Notes: generated by a model from the sequence alone, not told the origin. A DNA stretch of 64,000 bases from Vasconcelosia minhoensis LEGE 07310 (GCF_015207255.1 NZ_JADEXG010000022.1:1-64000), one strand, 5' to 3'. Positions 26,697-37,165 are shown, numbered from the stretch's first letter. Numbers and translations are program-made.

Positions 26697-27080
26697 ATGC
26701 CCACGATTCAACAGCTAATCCGCGACGAGCGGTCAAAAGCGACTAAAAAAACCAAATCGCCAGCGCTCAAGAGCTGTCCGCAGCGGCGGGGGGTCTGTAC
26801 CCGGGTCTATACCACCACGCCTAAAAAGCCCAACTCGGCGCTGCGTAAGGTGGCGCGGGTCAGGCTGACCTCAGGCTTTGAAGTCACGGCCTACATCCCT
26901 GGAATTGGGCATAACCTGCAAGAGCATTCCGTCGTCATGATTCGCGGGGGACGGGTGAAGGACCTGCCGGGCGTTCGCTATCACATCATTCGCGGCACGC
27001 TCGATACCTCCGGCGTCAAAGACCGCCGTCAGGGCCGGTCCAAGTATGGGGCCAAGCGGCCTAAAGCCGCGGCGACCTAA
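26697..27080 (+). CDS. rpsL: 30S ribosomal protein S12
   Basis: S12 sits in the decoding centre of the small subunit and helps control accuracy. The 127-residue product begins [20 protein letters not shown] and has the conserved [20 protein letters not shown] and [13 protein letters not shown]. It is of normal length. It is the first gene of the str operon. Confidence 0.98.
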   Translation: MPTIQQLIRDERSKATKKTKSPALKSCPQRRGVCTRVYTTTPKKPNSALRKVARVRLTSGFEVTAYIPGIGHNLQEHSVVMIRGGRVKDLPGVRYHIIRGTLDTSGVKDRRQGRSKYGAKRPKAAAT

Positions 27081-27191
27081 TTCAGCCCAAAGCGCTGCCA
27101 AATGATTGACGCTCGGCTTCTGGACAGCCGCGATCGCCCTTTTTCCTAATTCTTCAACCTATTCACAAACCCCAAGGTCTAAAAATAAGCT

Positions 27192-27662
27192 ATGTCTCGT
27201 CGTACTACGGCCCAAAAGCGCACGGTTCCGCCCGACCCGGTTTATAACAGCCGCCTAGTCAGCATGATGGCCCGGCGGATTATGCAAAGTGGGAAAAAAT
27301 CGTTGGCTCATCGTTTGATTTACGATGCGTTCAAGATTATTGAGCAAAGAGCGGGTAGCGATCCGCTAGAGGTCTTTGAGCAAGCAGTGCGCAATACCAC
27401 CCCGATGGTCGAAGTCAAGGCCAGGCGAGTTGGGGGAGCGACCTATCAGGTGCCAATGGAAGTCCGTACGGAGCGTGGAACGGCGCTGTCGCTACGGTGG
27501 ATATCACAGTTTTCACGTCAGCGGGCCGGGCGAACCATGGCGATGAAGCTTGCCAACGAACTGATGGATGCAGCGAACGAAACCGGAGGAGCCGTACGCC
27601 GACGCGAGGAAACTCACCGAATGGCTGAGGCGAATAAGGCATTTGCTCACTATCGTTACTAG
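27192..27662 (+). CDS. rpsG: 30S ribosomal protein S7
   Basis: S7 nucleates assembly of the 30S head and contacts the E-site tRNA. The 156-residue protein begins [20 protein letters not shown] and has [40 protein letters not shown] and the C-terminal [15 protein letters not shown]. It follows rpsL by 111 bases. Confidence 0.98.
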   Translation: MSRRTTAQKRTVPPDPVYNSRLVSMMARRIMQSGKKSLAHRLIYDAFKIIEQRAGSDPLEVFEQAVRNTTPMVEVKARRVGGATYQVPMEVRTERGTALSLRWISQFSRQRAGRTMAMKLANELMDAANETGGAVRRREETHRMAEANKAFAHYRY

Positions 27663-27816
27663 GCTGTTGATGCGCTGTGTCGGGAGGGATTACCACTGCC
27701 CTGCCAGTGGGATAGCTCAGTTGACTTCCTCGTCATTTGGTCCAGCCAGATAAGGCCCGATACAGACTTAACAGATTACAGAGCGGCGTGAGTCCAAGCA
27801 AACTTCCTGGTTCTGC

Positions 27817-27844
27817 TTGTTGGTCACGTCCCCGAAAGTATAGA
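27817..27844 (+). promoter_or_regulatory. possible internal promoter before fusA
   Basis: TTGTTG at 27817-27822 and TATAGA at 27839-27844 are 16 bases apart within the 240-base gap between rpsG and fusA. The gap is long for an operon, so a separate promoter is plausible, but the match is weak. Confidence 0.3.
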
Positions 27845-27890
27845 ATTCTTAACAGGACCATGGGTACAATAGTGACCTATGGCAGCAAAC

Positions 27891-27897
27891 AAGGAGG
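27891..27897 (+). promoter_or_regulatory. Shine-Dalgarno site that fixes the fusA start
   Basis: AAGGAGG lies five bases before GTG 27903. The frame is also open from an ATG at 27879, but the SD site would then be inside the gene. The EF-G family starts MARxxPLE, matching the GTG start ([12 protein letters not shown]). Confidence 0.75.
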
Positions 27898-27902
27898 CAG
27901 CT

Positions 27903-29978
27903 GTGGCACGGAAAACCCCGCTAGAAAAAGTTAGAAATATTGGAATTGCGGCGCATATTGACGCTGGCAAGACGACGACGACGGAGCGAATTTTATTTTA
28001 CTCTGGCGTTGTCCACAAGATCGGTGAAGTGCACGAAGGTAATGCGGTCACCGACTGGATGGATCAAGAGCGCGAGCGGGGAATTACCATCACGGCTGCG
28101 GCGATCAGTACCTCCTGGCTCGATCACCAGATCAACATCATCGACACCCCCGGTCACGTCGATTTCACCATCGAAGTAGAGCGTTCCATGCGGGTGCTCG
28201 ACGGTGTGATTGCGGTCTTCTGCTCGGTTGGCGGCGTCCAGCCCCAGTCTGAGACCGTCTGGCGGCAGGCCGATCGCTACAAGGTGCCGCGGCTGGCCTT
28301 TGTCAATAAGATGGACCGGACCGGTGCAAACTTCTTCAAGGTCTACAGTCAGCTGCGCGATCGCCTGCGTGCTAACGCCGTTCCAATCCAAATCCCGATT
28401 GGGGCAGAGGACAACTTTCGGGGGGTAGTAGATCTGGTCAATATGAAGGCCTTCATCTACACCAATGACCTCGGTACTGACATTCAGGAAACTGAGATCC
28501 CGGCCGATATTTTGGAACAGGCCAATGAGTATCGTACGGTTTTAGTCGAGGCCGTTGCCGAGCGCGACGATGCCCTGATGGAGAAATACCTGGAAGGCGA
28601 AGGGCTGACCAATGAAGAAATTATGGCCGGCGTTCGTAAGAGCACAATCGCAGGCAAAATGGTCCCCGTCCTGTGTGGCTCTGCCTTTAAGAACAAGGGT
28701 GTCCAGCGGCTGCTCGATGCCGTCGTAGACTATCTGCCCTCACCGCCTGAAGTTCCTGCGATTCAAGGAACGCTTCCCAACGGTGAGACCGATACCCGGC
28801 CCGCGAGCGACGAAGCCCCGCTGTCAGCGCTGGCCTTTAAGATTATGGCCGATCCTTACGGCCGCCTGACTTTCATTCGCGTCTATTCTGGCGTTCTGCA
28901 AAAAGGTAGCTATGTCTACAACGCGACAAAGGATAAGAAAGAGCGGATTTCTCGCCTGATTATTCTGAAGGCAGACGATCGGATTGAAGTGGATGAAATG
29001 CGGGCTGGCGATCTGGGCGCGGCGCTGGGACTAAAGGATACCTTTACGGGCGATACAATCTGCGATCCCGATGAGCCAATTGTGCTGGAATCTCTCTTTA
29101 TCCCTGAACCGGTGATTTCAGTGGCGGTCGAGCCCAAGACCAAGCAGGATATGGAGAAGCTGTCGAAAGCCCTCCAGTCTCTGTCTGAGGAAGACCCGAC
29201 CTTCCGCGTCATCTCTGACCCCGAGACAAATCAAACCGTGATCGCTGGGATGGGCGAACTGCACCTCGACATTCTGGTGGATCGGATGCTGCGCGAGTTC
29301 AAGGTTGAGGCCAACATCGGCGCGCCGCAGGTAGCCTATCGGGAAACGATTCGTAAGCCGTCCGATGCCGAAGGCAAGTTCATCCGTCAGAGTGGGGGTA
29401 AAGGTCAATACGGTCACGTGGTGATCCAGCTTGAGCCCGGTGAGCCCGGCACTGGTTTTGAGTTTGTCTCCAAAATTGTCGGTGGCTCGGTGCCCAAAGA
29501 GTTCATTTCGCCTGCTGAGCAGGGCATGAAAGAAGCTTGTGAATCTGGTATCCTAGCCGGATATCCCCTGATTGACGTCAAGGTCACCTTGGTAGACGGG
29601 TCCTACCACGACGTTGATTCTTCCGAAATGGCATTTAAGATCGCCGGTTCCATGGCCGTTCGCAATGCCGTCTTAAAGGCTTCTCCGGTTCTTCTAGAGC
29701 CGACGATGAAGGTCGAAGTAGAGGCTCCAGAAGAGTTTCTCGGAGACGTCATGGGGGACCTTAACTCTCGTCGTGGACAGATCGAGGGAATGGGCTCCGA
29801 AGAAGGTCTGGCTAAGGTCACTGCAAATGTGCCTTTGGCAGAGATGTTTGGTTACGCCACCGACATTCGCTCTAAAACTCAGGGAAGAGGCATCTTCTCT
29901 ATGGAGTTCAGCCAGTATGATGAGGTTCCTCGGAATGTGGCTGAAGCAGTCATTGCAAAAAATAAAGGGAACGCATAG
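27903..29978 (+). CDS. fusA: translation elongation factor G
   Basis: EF-G drives ribosomal translocation with GTP and helps recycle ribosomes. The protein has G1 [21 protein letters not shown]2 [10 protein letters not shown]3 DTPGHVDF and G4 NKMDRTGA, then domains II-V ([36 protein letters not shown]). I chose GTG 27903 (691 residues) over ATG 27879 for the reasons given at the SD entry. It is followed by tuf after 20 bases. Confidence 0.97.
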   Translation: MARKTPLEKVRNIGIAAHIDAGKTTTTERILFYSGVVHKIGEVHEGNAVTDWMDQERERGITITAAAISTSWLDHQINIIDTPGHVDFTIEVERSMRVLDGVIAVFCSVGGVQPQSETVWRQADRYKVPRLAFVNKMDRTGANFFKVYSQLRDRLRANAVPIQIPIGAEDNFRGVVDLVNMKAFIYTNDLGTDIQETEIPADILEQANEYRTVLVEAVAERDDALMEKYLEGEGLTNEEIMAGVRKSTIAGKMVPVLCGSAFKNKGVQRLLDAVVDYLPSPPEVPAIQGTLPNGETDTRPASDEAPLSALAFKIMADPYGRLTFIRVYSGVLQKGSYVYNATKDKKERISRLIILKADDRIEVDEMRAGDLGAALGLKDTFTGDTICDPDEPIVLESLFIPEPVISVAVEPKTKQDMEKLSKALQSLSEEDPTFRVISDPETNQTVIAGMGELHLDILVDRMLREFKVEANIGAPQVAYRETIRKPSDAEGKFIRQSGGKGQYGHVVIQLEPGEPGTGFEFVSKIVGGSVPKEFISPAEQGMKEACESGILAGYPLIDVKVTLVDGSYHDVDSSEMAFKIAGSMAVRNAVLKASPVLLEPTMKVEVEAPEEFLGDVMGDLNSRRGQIEGMGSEEGLAKVTANVPLAEMFGYATDIRSKTQGRGIFSMEFSQYDEVPRNVAEAVIAKNKGNA

Positions 29979-29998
29979 GTAGTTTAGGAACAAAATCC

Positions 29999-31228
29999 AT
30001 GGCACGCGCAAAGTTCGAAAGAAGCAAACCCCACGTCAACATCGGCACCATCGGTCACGTTGACCACGGTAAGACGACCCTGACGGCAGCGATTACCATG
30101 ACGCTAGCCGCTTCTGGGGGCGCCAAAGCCCGTAAGTACGACGAGATCGACGCGGCCCCTGAGGAAAAAGCTCGGGGCATCACGATCAATACGGCCCACG
30201 TGGAGTACGAGACGGAAAATCGTCACTATGCCCATGTGGACTGTCCCGGCCACGCTGACTACGTGAAAAACATGATCACGGGTGCAGCGCAGATGGACGG
30301 AGCCATTCTGGTTGTATCAGCCGCTGATGGCCCCATGCCTCAGACTCGGGAGCACATTCTGCTGGCGAAACAGGTCGGCGTTCCCAACATCGTGGTCTTT
30401 TTGAATAAGCAGGACCAAGTAGACGATGAAGAGCTGCTAGAGCTGGTCGAGCTAGAGGTTCGCGAGCTGCTGAGCTCCTACGACTTTCCAGGGGATGATA
30501 TCCCCATCGTGGCGGGTTCGGCCCTGAAGGCGGTAGAAGTGCTGCTGGCGAATCCGGCGACGGCGAAGGGTGACGATGAGTGGGTCGATAAGATCTACAC
30601 CCTGATGGACGAGGTTGACGCCTACATTCCGACCCCTGAGCGCGATATCGACAAGCCTTTCCTGATGGCGGTTGAGGACGTTTTCTCAATCACCGGTCGC
30701 GGCACTGTGGCCACCGGTCGGATTGAGCGGGGTAAGGTCAAGGTAGGTGAGACGGTTGAGCTGGTGGGGATCAAAGATACCCGCAGCACTACCGTCACCG
30801 GCGTAGAAATGTTCCAGAAGACGCTGGACGAAGGCATGGCCGGAGATAACGTTGGCGTGCTGCTGCGGGGTGTGCAAAAAGAAGATATTGAGCGTGGTAT
30901 GGTGCTGGCCAAGCCCGGCAGCATTACCCCCCACACCAAGTTCGAAGCTGAGGTCTACGTTCTGAATAAAGAAGAAGGCGGTCGTCATACGCCGTTCTTC
31001 CCGGGCTACAAGCCTCAGTTCTATGTCCGTACCACCGACGTCACCGGCAGCATTGAGAGCTTTACCGCTGACGACGGCAGCACCGCCGAGATGGTGATGC
31101 CCGGCGACCGGATTAAGATGAACGTGGCGCTGATCAACCCGATTGCGATTGAGCAGGGCATGCGCTTTGCCATTCGCGAAGGCGGCCGAACCGTGGGTGC
31201 GGGCGTCGTGGCTAAAATCACCAAGTAG
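29999..31228 (+). CDS. tuf: translation elongation factor Tu
   Basis: EF-Tu delivers aminoacyl-tRNA to the ribosome as a GTP complex. The 409-residue protein has G1 [16 protein letters not shown], the effector region [17 protein letters not shown]3 [18 protein letters not shown] and G4 [11 protein letters not shown], and the C-terminal [15 protein letters not shown]. The length with the ten-residue insert is typical of cyanobacteria and plastids. A hairpin terminator follows. Confidence 0.98.
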   Translation: MARAKFERSKPHVNIGTIGHVDHGKTTLTAAITMTLAASGGAKARKYDEIDAAPEEKARGITINTAHVEYETENRHYAHVDCPGHADYVKNMITGAAQMDGAILVVSAADGPMPQTREHILLAKQVGVPNIVVFLNKQDQVDDEELLELVELEVRELLSSYDFPGDDIPIVAGSALKAVEVLLANPATAKGDDEWVDKIYTLMDEVDAYIPTPERDIDKPFLMAVEDVFSITGRGTVATGRIERGKVKVGETVELVGIKDTRSTTVTGVEMFQKTLDEGMAGDNVGVLLRGVQKEDIERGMVLAKPGSITPHTKFEAEVYVLNKEEGGRHTPFFPGYKPQFYVRTTDVTGSIESFTADDGSTAEMVMPGDRIKMNVALINPIAIEQGMRFAIREGGRTVGAGVVAKITK

Positions 31229-31247
31229 GTTTTGCCTACTGCTTAAC

Positions 31248-31282
31248 GGGGAAGCCAGACTTGCTGGCTTCCCCGATTTTTC
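31248..31282 (+). terminator. hairpin between tuf and rpsJ
   Basis: GGGGAAGCCAG and CTGGCTTCCCC form a perfect 11-base stem with a 5-base loop, followed by GATTTTTC. It looks like an intrinsic terminator or attenuator 20 bases after the tuf stop and 50 bases before rpsJ, so rpsJ may receive only part of the upstream transcription. Confidence 0.75.
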
Positions 31283-31331
31283 GCTTTGATTTTCACTCTG
31301 AACCTCGATAACTGAAGAAGGACTTTCTCCG

Positions 31332-31649
31332 ATGGCTACGATTCAACAGCAAAAAATTCGGATTCGGCTCAAGGCGTTTGACCGTCGCCTGCTTGATACC
31401 TCCTGCGAAAAGATTGTCGATACGGCCAATCGGACTAACGCCACCGCGATCGGCCCAATTCCACTGCCGACCAAGCGTAGGATCTACTGTGTACTGAGAT
31501 CGCCCCACGTCGATAAAGACTCCCGTGAGCATTTTGAAACCCGTACCCATCGCCGAATCATTGATATTTACCAGCCCTCATCGAAAACGATTGACGCGCT
31601 GATGAAGCTTGACCTGCCGGCCGGCGTTGACATCGAAGTGAAGCTATAG
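31332..31649 (+). CDS. rpsJ: 30S ribosomal protein S10
   Basis: S10 is part of the 30S head and also the NusE factor of transcription antitermination. The 105-residue product begins [20 protein letters not shown] and has [20 protein letters not shown] and [19 protein letters not shown]. Its place after tuf, not at the head of an S10 operon, is usual in cyanobacteria and plastids. Confidence 0.98.
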   Translation: MATIQQQKIRIRLKAFDRRLLDTSCEKIVDTANRTNATAIGPIPLPTKRRIYCVLRSPHVDKDSREHFETRTHRRIIDIYQPSSKTIDALMKLDLPAGVDIEVKL

Positions 31650-31783
31650 GCAATCGCGATTCTTAGGGACAGCGCGGCTGTACCAGTGTCTCTGGGCTAA
31701 AATGAGAGAAATCAACTGCCCTTTCCGGTTTTCAAACAGTCCGCTCTAAGCAGCCCTTCCTTGCTCATCCCAAAGCCGACATA

Positions 31784-32422
31784 ATGAATTCTTCCTCCGT
31801 CGCTGTTCGAGAACTTCCGCTTTTTCCACTGCCTGAACTCGTCCTTTTTCCTGGCAGGCCTCTACCGCTTCACGTTTTCGAATATCGATATCGGATCCTG
31901 GTGAATACGATCCTCCAAAGCGATCGCCGCTTTGGCGTACTCATGGTTGATCCTCAAACTAAAGAAATTGCGAAAGTCGGCTGCTGCGCCGAAATTGTTC
32001 ACTACCAGCGTTTGCCAGACGATCGACTAAAGGTGCTGACGATGGGCCAGCAGCGCTTTCGCGTTTTAGACTATGTGCGAGAAAAGCCCTACCGAGTCGG
32101 TCTGGTCGAGTGGATAGAGGACGGTACTGACAATCAGGATCTGGTTCCTCTAGCAACGGAGGTGAATCAGCTGCTGCGGGACGTCGTTCGCCTATCTGCC
32201 AAGCTGACTCAGCAGGAGATTGACTTTCCTGAAGATATTCCAGATCTACCGCTGGAACTGTCTTACTGGGTTGCCAGCACGCTCTACGGTGTCGCTGATG
32301 AGCAGCAGATGCTGCTTGAAATGCAAGATACGAACGGACGGCTGCAGCGTGAAGCCGAAATTTTGACCTCTACCCGTAATAATCTAGCCGCTCGCACTGC
32401 GCTCAAAGATATTTTGGAGTAG
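31784..32422 (+). CDS. Lon N-terminal (substrate-binding) domain protein
   Basis: The 212-residue protein consists of the Lon N-terminal domain only: RELPLFPLPELVLFPGRPLP, LHVFEYRYRILV, and GVLMVDPQTKEIAKVGCCAE. There is no AAA or protease domain. Such proteins are widespread in cyanobacteria and are thought to bind unfolded or regulated substrates, with no known partner. The 3' end overlaps the convergent pheA gene by 20 bases. Confidence 0.92.
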   Translation: MNSSSVAVRELPLFPLPELVLFPGRPLPLHVFEYRYRILVNTILQSDRRFGVLMVDPQTKEIAKVGCCAEIVHYQRLPDDRLKVLTMGQQRFRVLDYVREKPYRVGLVEWIEDGTDNQDLVPLATEVNQLLRDVVRLSAKLTQQEIDFPEDIPDLPLELSYWVASTLYGVADEQQMLLEMQDTNGRLQREAEILTSTRNNLAARTALKDILE

Positions 32423-33281
32423 AGGTCTGAGCCAGCACCTCTTCCATCGGCAGCAGCGTATAGCTGCCAAACAGCTTTAGCGTTTCTGTGCAGCCGCCCA
32501 TGGCGTCTAAAGCAGCCCTGGTGTGTGGGCTATCTAGGCCCGCTTCAATATCGATAAAAAATAAATAGTCCCCTAGCGATCGCTTAGTCGGTCGGGACTC
32601 GATTCGACTCATATTAATCTTTGCCAGAGCCAGATGCTGGAGCGGTTTCAGCAAGGCTCCGGCATCGTTTGTGGGCAGGCTAAAGGCCAGAGAAGTATAG
32701 TCTCCCGATTGGGAAGACTCTCGACTGAGCACCCAAAACCGGGTGCAGTTATCGCTGTGGTCATTGATCGGATGGGCCAGCACAGGTAGGCCATAGATCT
32801 GAGCAGCCCAGGCAGACGAAATTGCGCCCACCGTAGGGTCGGCATCGAGGTGTTGCAGCGCTTCAGTCGTAGAATTTGTCGCGATCAGGGTGACCTCGGG
32901 CAAATGGGTTTCCAGCCACTTCTGACATTGGGTCAAGGCCTGGGGATGAGAATAAACCGTAGATACCACCTGTAGTCGATCGGCCTGGGATAGAAAAGCA
33001 TGCTCAATTGGCAGCGTCAGGGCTCGCTGAATCTGAAGCATATCCAGTTCCCACAGCATATCCAAGGTCGTCGTAACGCCGCCGCCGATGGAATTTTCGA
33101 CTGGAACTACGCAGATATCGACCTCAGCCTGGGCGACTGCCCGCAGTACCTGGGCAATGCTAGGATAGGCTTGACGGGCGGTGTCGGTCTGATGGTGCTG
33201 TTGCAGCCAGCGAGCATAGGTCGAGGCGGCAAACTCTGAGTAAGTTCCCTGCGGTCCGAGATAGGCAATTGAAAGGTTCAT
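32403..33281 (-). CDS. pheA: prephenate dehydratase
   Basis: PheA converts prephenate to phenylpyruvate in phenylalanine synthesis. The 292-residue protein has the catalytic domain (IAYLGPQGTYSEFAA; CVVPVENSIGGGV; the catalytic Thr in NCTRFWVLSRE) and a C-terminal ACT domain with the phenylalanine-binding motif IESRPTKRSLGDYLFFIDIE. No chorismate mutase domain is fused. Feedback inhibition by phenylalanine is expected from the ACT domain. Confidence 0.96.
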   Translation of the reverse strand: MNLSIAYLGPQGTYSEFAASTYARWLQQHHQTDTARQAYPSIAQVLRAVAQAEVDICVVPVENSIGGGVTTTLDMLWELDMLQIQRALTLPIEHAFLSQADRLQVVSTVYSHPQALTQCQKWLETHLPEVTLIATNSTTEALQHLDADPTVGAISSAWAAQIYGLPVLAHPINDHSDNCTRFWVLSRESSQSGDYTSLAFSLPTNDAGALLKPLQHLALAKINMSRIESRPTKRSLGDYLFFIDIEAGLDSPHTRAALDAMGGCTETLKLFGSYTLLPMEEVLAQTSTPKYL

Positions 33282-33461
33282 GCCGTCATCTTCCCACTTT
33301 TGACTGAAAAATAGTTTAAAGCGCTACGTTGTTCTGCTGAGCAGACCGAGTTTACAAGCCTTCCCAACGATAGGGTCAGCTCTCAGCATAAAAATGATAT
33401 TATTAGGAATCAGTAATAAGACTGACTTATCAAAGTTTTTAGTTTCTAACCCGTACTTCCA

Positions 33462-34010
33462 ATGGTTTGCTTTCAAGCGTCCCAGTCTGTATCTATTGCA
33501 GTGCCGCCTCAGTCAGTACCGATTCAGCAATACCTGAAACAGTCGGACCGACTGATGCTGGCGCTGATCGATCCTGAGCAGCTTGAGACGCTAGAGCCGG
33601 GCCTGTTTCGGTTTAGAATGCAGCCGATAAAGTTTGTCACGCTGATGCTGCGTCCGGTTTCTGACATTGAGATCTGGTCTGAGCAGAATACGGTTTATGT
33701 GCACTCAACCGCCTGTCGGCTGGAAGGTCAGCCAGCCATTAGCGACAAGTTCTCGCTCAACCTCCAGGGCCATCTTTCGTCCCAGGACGGTCGCCGGGGC
33801 ACTCAGCTCTGTGGTCAGGCCAATCTGAAAGTAGACGTTGATCTGCCTACAGCTCTGCGGTTTATGCCAAAGTCTGTCCTTAAAGCGACCGGCAACGGCA
33901 TTCTCAACGGTATTCTAGCGACGATGAAGCAGCGCCTGATGCGGCGACTGGTTGCAGACTATCGAGACTGGGCGGCAAAACAGCCCGCCCTTTCAGCTAA
34001 AGTCTCATAG
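33462..34010 (+). CDS. DUF1997 protein
   Basis: The 182-residue product matches DUF1997, a family of cyanobacteria and plant plastids: QYLKQSDRLMLALIDPEQLE, FRFRMQPIKFVTLMLRPVSD and a C-terminus LRFMPKSVLKATGNGILNGI. The fold resembles polyketide-cyclase/START-type lipid-binding proteins, by memory. No signal peptide or transmembrane helix is seen. The function is unknown. It lies between divergent pheA and convergent rnhB. Confidence 0.88.
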   Translation: MVCFQASQSVSIAVPPQSVPIQQYLKQSDRLMLALIDPEQLETLEPGLFRFRMQPIKFVTLMLRPVSDIEIWSEQNTVYVHSTACRLEGQPAISDKFSLNLQGHLSSQDGRRGTQLCGQANLKVDVDLPTALRFMPKSVLKATGNGILNGILATMKQRLMRRLVADYRDWAAKQPALSAKVS

Positions 34011-34051
34011 CAATTCTTTCACTCCCTTCCTCTAGCTTAAACTCCGTCTGC

Positions 34052-34663
34052 CTATAGCGGCAGCTCCAGCTGACAGCTCCGAAACGATTTACGATGCTGC
34101 CGACTAGGACCCAGCCGGGCCAGGCCAGCTAGGTGCTTGGCGCTGCCATAACCCTTATTAGAAGCCAGATCATAGCCTGGATAGCGCTGCTCTAAACGTA
34201 CGATCAGGGTATCCCGCCAGACCTTGGCCAAGATGCTGGCAGCTGCGATCGCAAGGCTGCGGCTGTCCCCTTTAACCACCGTCTGCTGAGCCAGGCCCAG
34301 CTGGGGAATGGGCTGATTACCGTCGATTAGGCAGAGGTTAAGGGGAGGAGATAGTCGGCTGATAGCTCGTTTCATCGCCAGCAGCGAGGCCTGAAGAATA
34401 TTGATCCGATCAATGGCTGCGGCTGAAACGTAGCCAATCTGCCAGTCCAGAGCTACCGAGCGAATTTGAGTCGATAGCAGCTGACGCCGCTGAGGCGTGA
34501 GCTGCTTGCTGTCAGTCACACCAGCCTGGAACAGCGACTCAGCCGCGACGGGTGGCAGCAGCACCGCCGCTGCCACCACCGGACCAAAGAGGGCCCCCCG
34601 ACCGACTTCGTCCACACCAGCTACCTCAGCCGTGACTGGGTACTGACAAAATCGCGATCGCAC
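34052..34663 (-). CDS. rnhB: ribonuclease HII
   Basis: RNase HII removes ribonucleotides from DNA and RNA-DNA hybrids. The 203-residue protein has the catalytic motif AGVDEVGRGALFGPVVAAAV (Asp, Glu), CLIDGNQPIP (Asp) and KGDSRSLAIAAASILAKVWR (Asp). The start is GTG 34663, 12 bases after the stop of rne, so the two are one operon, an order I recall in other cyanobacteria. Confidence 0.96.
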   Translation of the reverse strand: MRSRFCQYPVTAEVAGVDEVGRGALFGPVVAAAVLLPPVAAESLFQAGVTDSKQLTPQRRQLLSTQIRSVALDWQIGYVSAAAIDRINILQASLLAMKRAISRLSPPLNLCLIDGNQPIPQLGLAQQTVVKGDSRSLAIAAASILAKVWRDTLIVRLEQRYPGYDLASNKGYGSAKHLAGLARLGPSRQHRKSFRSCQLELPL

Positions 34664-34674
34664 AGGCGGATCCG

Positions 34675-36681
34675 TTACTCCGATTCAGACGCCGTCGAGC
34701 GTCGCCGGCGCCGCCGCCTCACGGGAGCAGCGGACTCTTCCGCCTCAGCTTTAGCTTCACTCTCGGGCAAATCAGCCTGGGGGGCTACTTTATCGGTCGA
34801 AGCAGAAGTCTCACTACGAGAAACTGATGAGTCAGCGTCTGCCAAATCAGTACCCAATGACTCCGCTGCCGCAGCCTGACTCGTTGCGCTATCTAACTTA
34901 GCCACCTCACCCGGTAGGACTACAGACACCACAGCCTGCTTGGGATTTTTAACCGATTGCTCGCTGAGCACTAGGGGAGAAATACCCATAGCAGCATAGA
35001 TCCGCTGCTCTTCAGGGGACATCTCAACGGCAATCATTTCAGCTGGCTCTTCGGACTTGCGCCGGCCATTGCGAGAGCGCTTGCTACGAGAGGTCTGGCT
35101 ATCGGTCTCGGTCGCCTGCTGACCGTTACTGTCCGGGGCTGCGACTTCCTTTTTAGGGTCTTTGGGGTCCTGCTTGGGCGTAGGTTCCGGGACTGAACGC
35201 GTCGTGCGGCTCGGTAAACTGTCGGGCTCGCGCCGTCGCCGCCGCCGATTGCTGTTGCGACCGCCGCCGCTCTTCTCACGGTAGTCGGGATGATGGAGTA
35301 AATCGAGCTCCTGCAGGTCGGTTTGGGCCTCGATTGCCTCCACGGTCTCTTCCCGGGCTGGCCGGCTAGAGAAGCTGGCCGTCGGTGAAACGTAGCTCGG
35401 CATCCGCGATGCGACCGCAGAGCGCTCGGCGACCGCTGGCTCTTCACTGCCCGGCAAATGTACCAGGTGCCCCTGTCCGCCACAGGTCGGACAGGTACGG
35501 CCAAACAGCTCGTAGATATTTTGCCCCTGGCGCTTTCGGGTCAGCTCGACTAGGCCTAGCTCAGAGAGCTGAGAAATCTGGGGTCGGGACTTGTCCGCGC
35601 GAATCGCTTTGCTGAACTGCTCTAGTACCTGGAGCTGATCGCGGCGGGCGTCCATATCGATAAAGTCGATAATGATCACCCCGGCGATATTTCGCAGACG
35701 CAGCTGCCGCGCAATTTCGGTTGCGGCTTCGCAATTGGTCCAGAGGACGGTCTCCCGGGCTGTCGCCGAGCGAGTGAAAGAGCCTGAGTTGACGTCAACT
35801 ACGGTTAGCGCTTCGGTTTGCTCAATAATAATGTAGCCACCAGAAGGCAAATCAACCCGAGGCTTCAGCGCTTCACGGATCGCTGCATTGACCCGGAAGA
35901 ATTCTAGGATGTGCGTCTTTTCTCGGTGATAGTCAATCAGGATGCCGGAAGGAATTTTTCCCCCGCTCCAATTTGATAAATGCTGCTTGACCCGCTGGAG
36001 CCCTGACGGAGAATCCGTTACGATTCGGTTCACATCAGCATTGTAGACGTCTCGTAGAACCCGCTGGATAAAGTCGTCGTCGCGGTTGAGCAGGGCCGGC
36101 GGACGGGTGGACATCGCCTCCTGCTGCACCATCTCCCAGCGTCGCTGCAGCGCTTCCAGATCTTCGATGATGGCATCTTCGGGCACCTGCTCTGCCTCCG
36201 TGCGGACCAGCAGCCCCATCCCCGGCGGCTTGATCAGAATACCCAGGGCCCTGAGCCGATGGCGCTCGGCGTCACTCTGAATCCGGCGCGAGAGATTGAC
36301 GCCTCTGCCATAGGGCATTAACACCAGATATCGACCTGGCAAAGTGACCTTGCCGGTGAGCCGAGGACCCTTATTGCCGGTGGGTTCCTTCATCACCTGC
36401 ACCAGCACTTTCTGCTGTGGCGCGAGGAGCTCCGTAATCGGCGCAGTCATGCGCTTGAGCTTCAGCGGTCCGAGATCGGAAACATGGATAAAGCCGTTGC
36501 GCTCGCTATCGCCGAGATTGACAAAGGCAGCATCAATACCCGATAGAACGTTTTCGACAGTGCCAAGGTAGATATCGCCGACCTGGTGGCTACCGGTCGC
36601 AACGATGAGTTCCTGGATCTGATCTTCTGAAAAAACAGCAGCCAGGCGATGCTGTTCTGCGATGATGATTTGCTTGGGCAT
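34675..36681 (-). CDS. rne: ribonuclease E/G
   Basis: RNase E cuts A+U-rich single-stranded RNA and starts most mRNA turnover. The 668-residue protein has the S1 domain (VGDIYLGTVENVLSGIDAAF), the catalytic DNase I-like domain (EALTVVDVNSGSFT and IIDFIDMDAR with the Mg-binding Asp residues) and the zinc link RTCPTCGGQGH. The C-terminal 270 residues are a low-complexity tail ending in VRRRRRRRSTASESE. In cyanobacteria a similar terminal arginine motif is reported to recruit polynucleotide phosphorylase. It is upstream of rnhB. Confidence 0.96.
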   Translation of the reverse strand: MPKQIIIAEQHRLAAVFSEDQIQELIVATGSHQVGDIYLGTVENVLSGIDAAFVNLGDSERNGFIHVSDLGPLKLKRMTAPITELLAPQQKVLVQVMKEPTGNKGPRLTGKVTLPGRYLVLMPYGRGVNLSRRIQSDAERHRLRALGILIKPPGMGLLVRTEAEQVPEDAIIEDLEALQRRWEMVQQEAMSTRPPALLNRDDDFIQRVLRDVYNADVNRIVTDSPSGLQRVKQHLSNWSGGKIPSGILIDYHREKTHILEFFRVNAAIREALKPRVDLPSGGYIIIEQTEALTVVDVNSGSFTRSATARETVLWTNCEAATEIARQLRLRNIAGVIIIDFIDMDARRDQLQVLEQFSKAIRADKSRPQISQLSELGLVELTRKRQGQNIYELFGRTCPTCGGQGHLVHLPGSEEPAVAERSAVASRMPSYVSPTASFSSRPAREETVEAIEAQTDLQELDLLHHPDYREKSGGGRNSNRRRRRREPDSLPSRTTRSVPEPTPKQDPKDPKKEVAAPDSNGQQATETDSQTSRSKRSRNGRRKSEEPAEMIAVEMSPEEQRIYAAMGISPLVLSEQSVKNPKQAVVSVVLPGEVAKLDSATSQAAAAESLGTDLADADSSVSRSETSASTDKVAPQADLPESEAKAEAEESAAPVRRRRRRRSTASESE

Positions 36682-37131
36682 TCAATTTCCTCTGAAACCT
36701 TACCAGCCTGGAGCTTCACACTTGCCAATAGGGCAGCTCCGCTGGCGGATCATGGATTGGTAAAAGTCTGGGATAAGAAAAGTGAGATGGACGCCCAATG
36801 GCCATTGTCTGCAATAGACAAGTGACACATCGAAGGCAGTCTAAGTAAACTGACTCAGCGCTCCCGGGCAGTCGTCAACGGATTTTGTCAGAAAGCCAAG
36901 ATGACTCGAAAGTACCAAACCTCTCTGGGGCTACAGGAAAGCTCCCGCGCTTTGCCAAGACCTTGTATAGCACAAGAACTCTGACAGAAGCTGCTCCAGA
37001 ATTAGTACCTCGCCGCTGGACGGGCTCAAAACTGATGGCCCTGGACGTCCTCTTTGCGGCGGCTTCTGCTGAAACGCATTATAGCTCGGCCCGACGCACA
37101 TATTTACTTTCCTAATCAACTTTTAGCACAA
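36682..37131. other. rne leader region without a supported gene
   Basis: This 450-base gap lies upstream of rne. A rightward frame of 76 codons starting with TTG is not convincing: it has no family look and no ribosome site. The region probably holds the rne promoter and leader. In other cyanobacteria the rne leader is long and used for self-regulation; nothing here proves this. Confidence 0.4.
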
Positions 37132-37165
37132 AATTCCCCAGCGGGTGTCTACCCGCTGGGGAATT
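37132..37165 (-). terminator. strong terminator hairpin after rnj
   Basis: A perfect 15-base inverted repeat (AATTCCCCAGCGGGT / ACCCGCTGGGGAATT) with a 4-base loop lies about 40 bases past the rnj stop. On the minus strand the stem is followed by a short T-rich run (AATTTTG). It is symmetrical and could also act on the plus strand. Confidence 0.75.

Noticed and set aside
28916-29417. Antisense frames opposite fusA
   Set aside because: They run against one of the most conserved genes known and have low-complexity, serine-rich products.
36885-37115. 76-codon rightward frame upstream of rne
   Set aside because: It starts with TTG, has no ribosome site and no recognisable pattern, and lies in the expected rne leader region.
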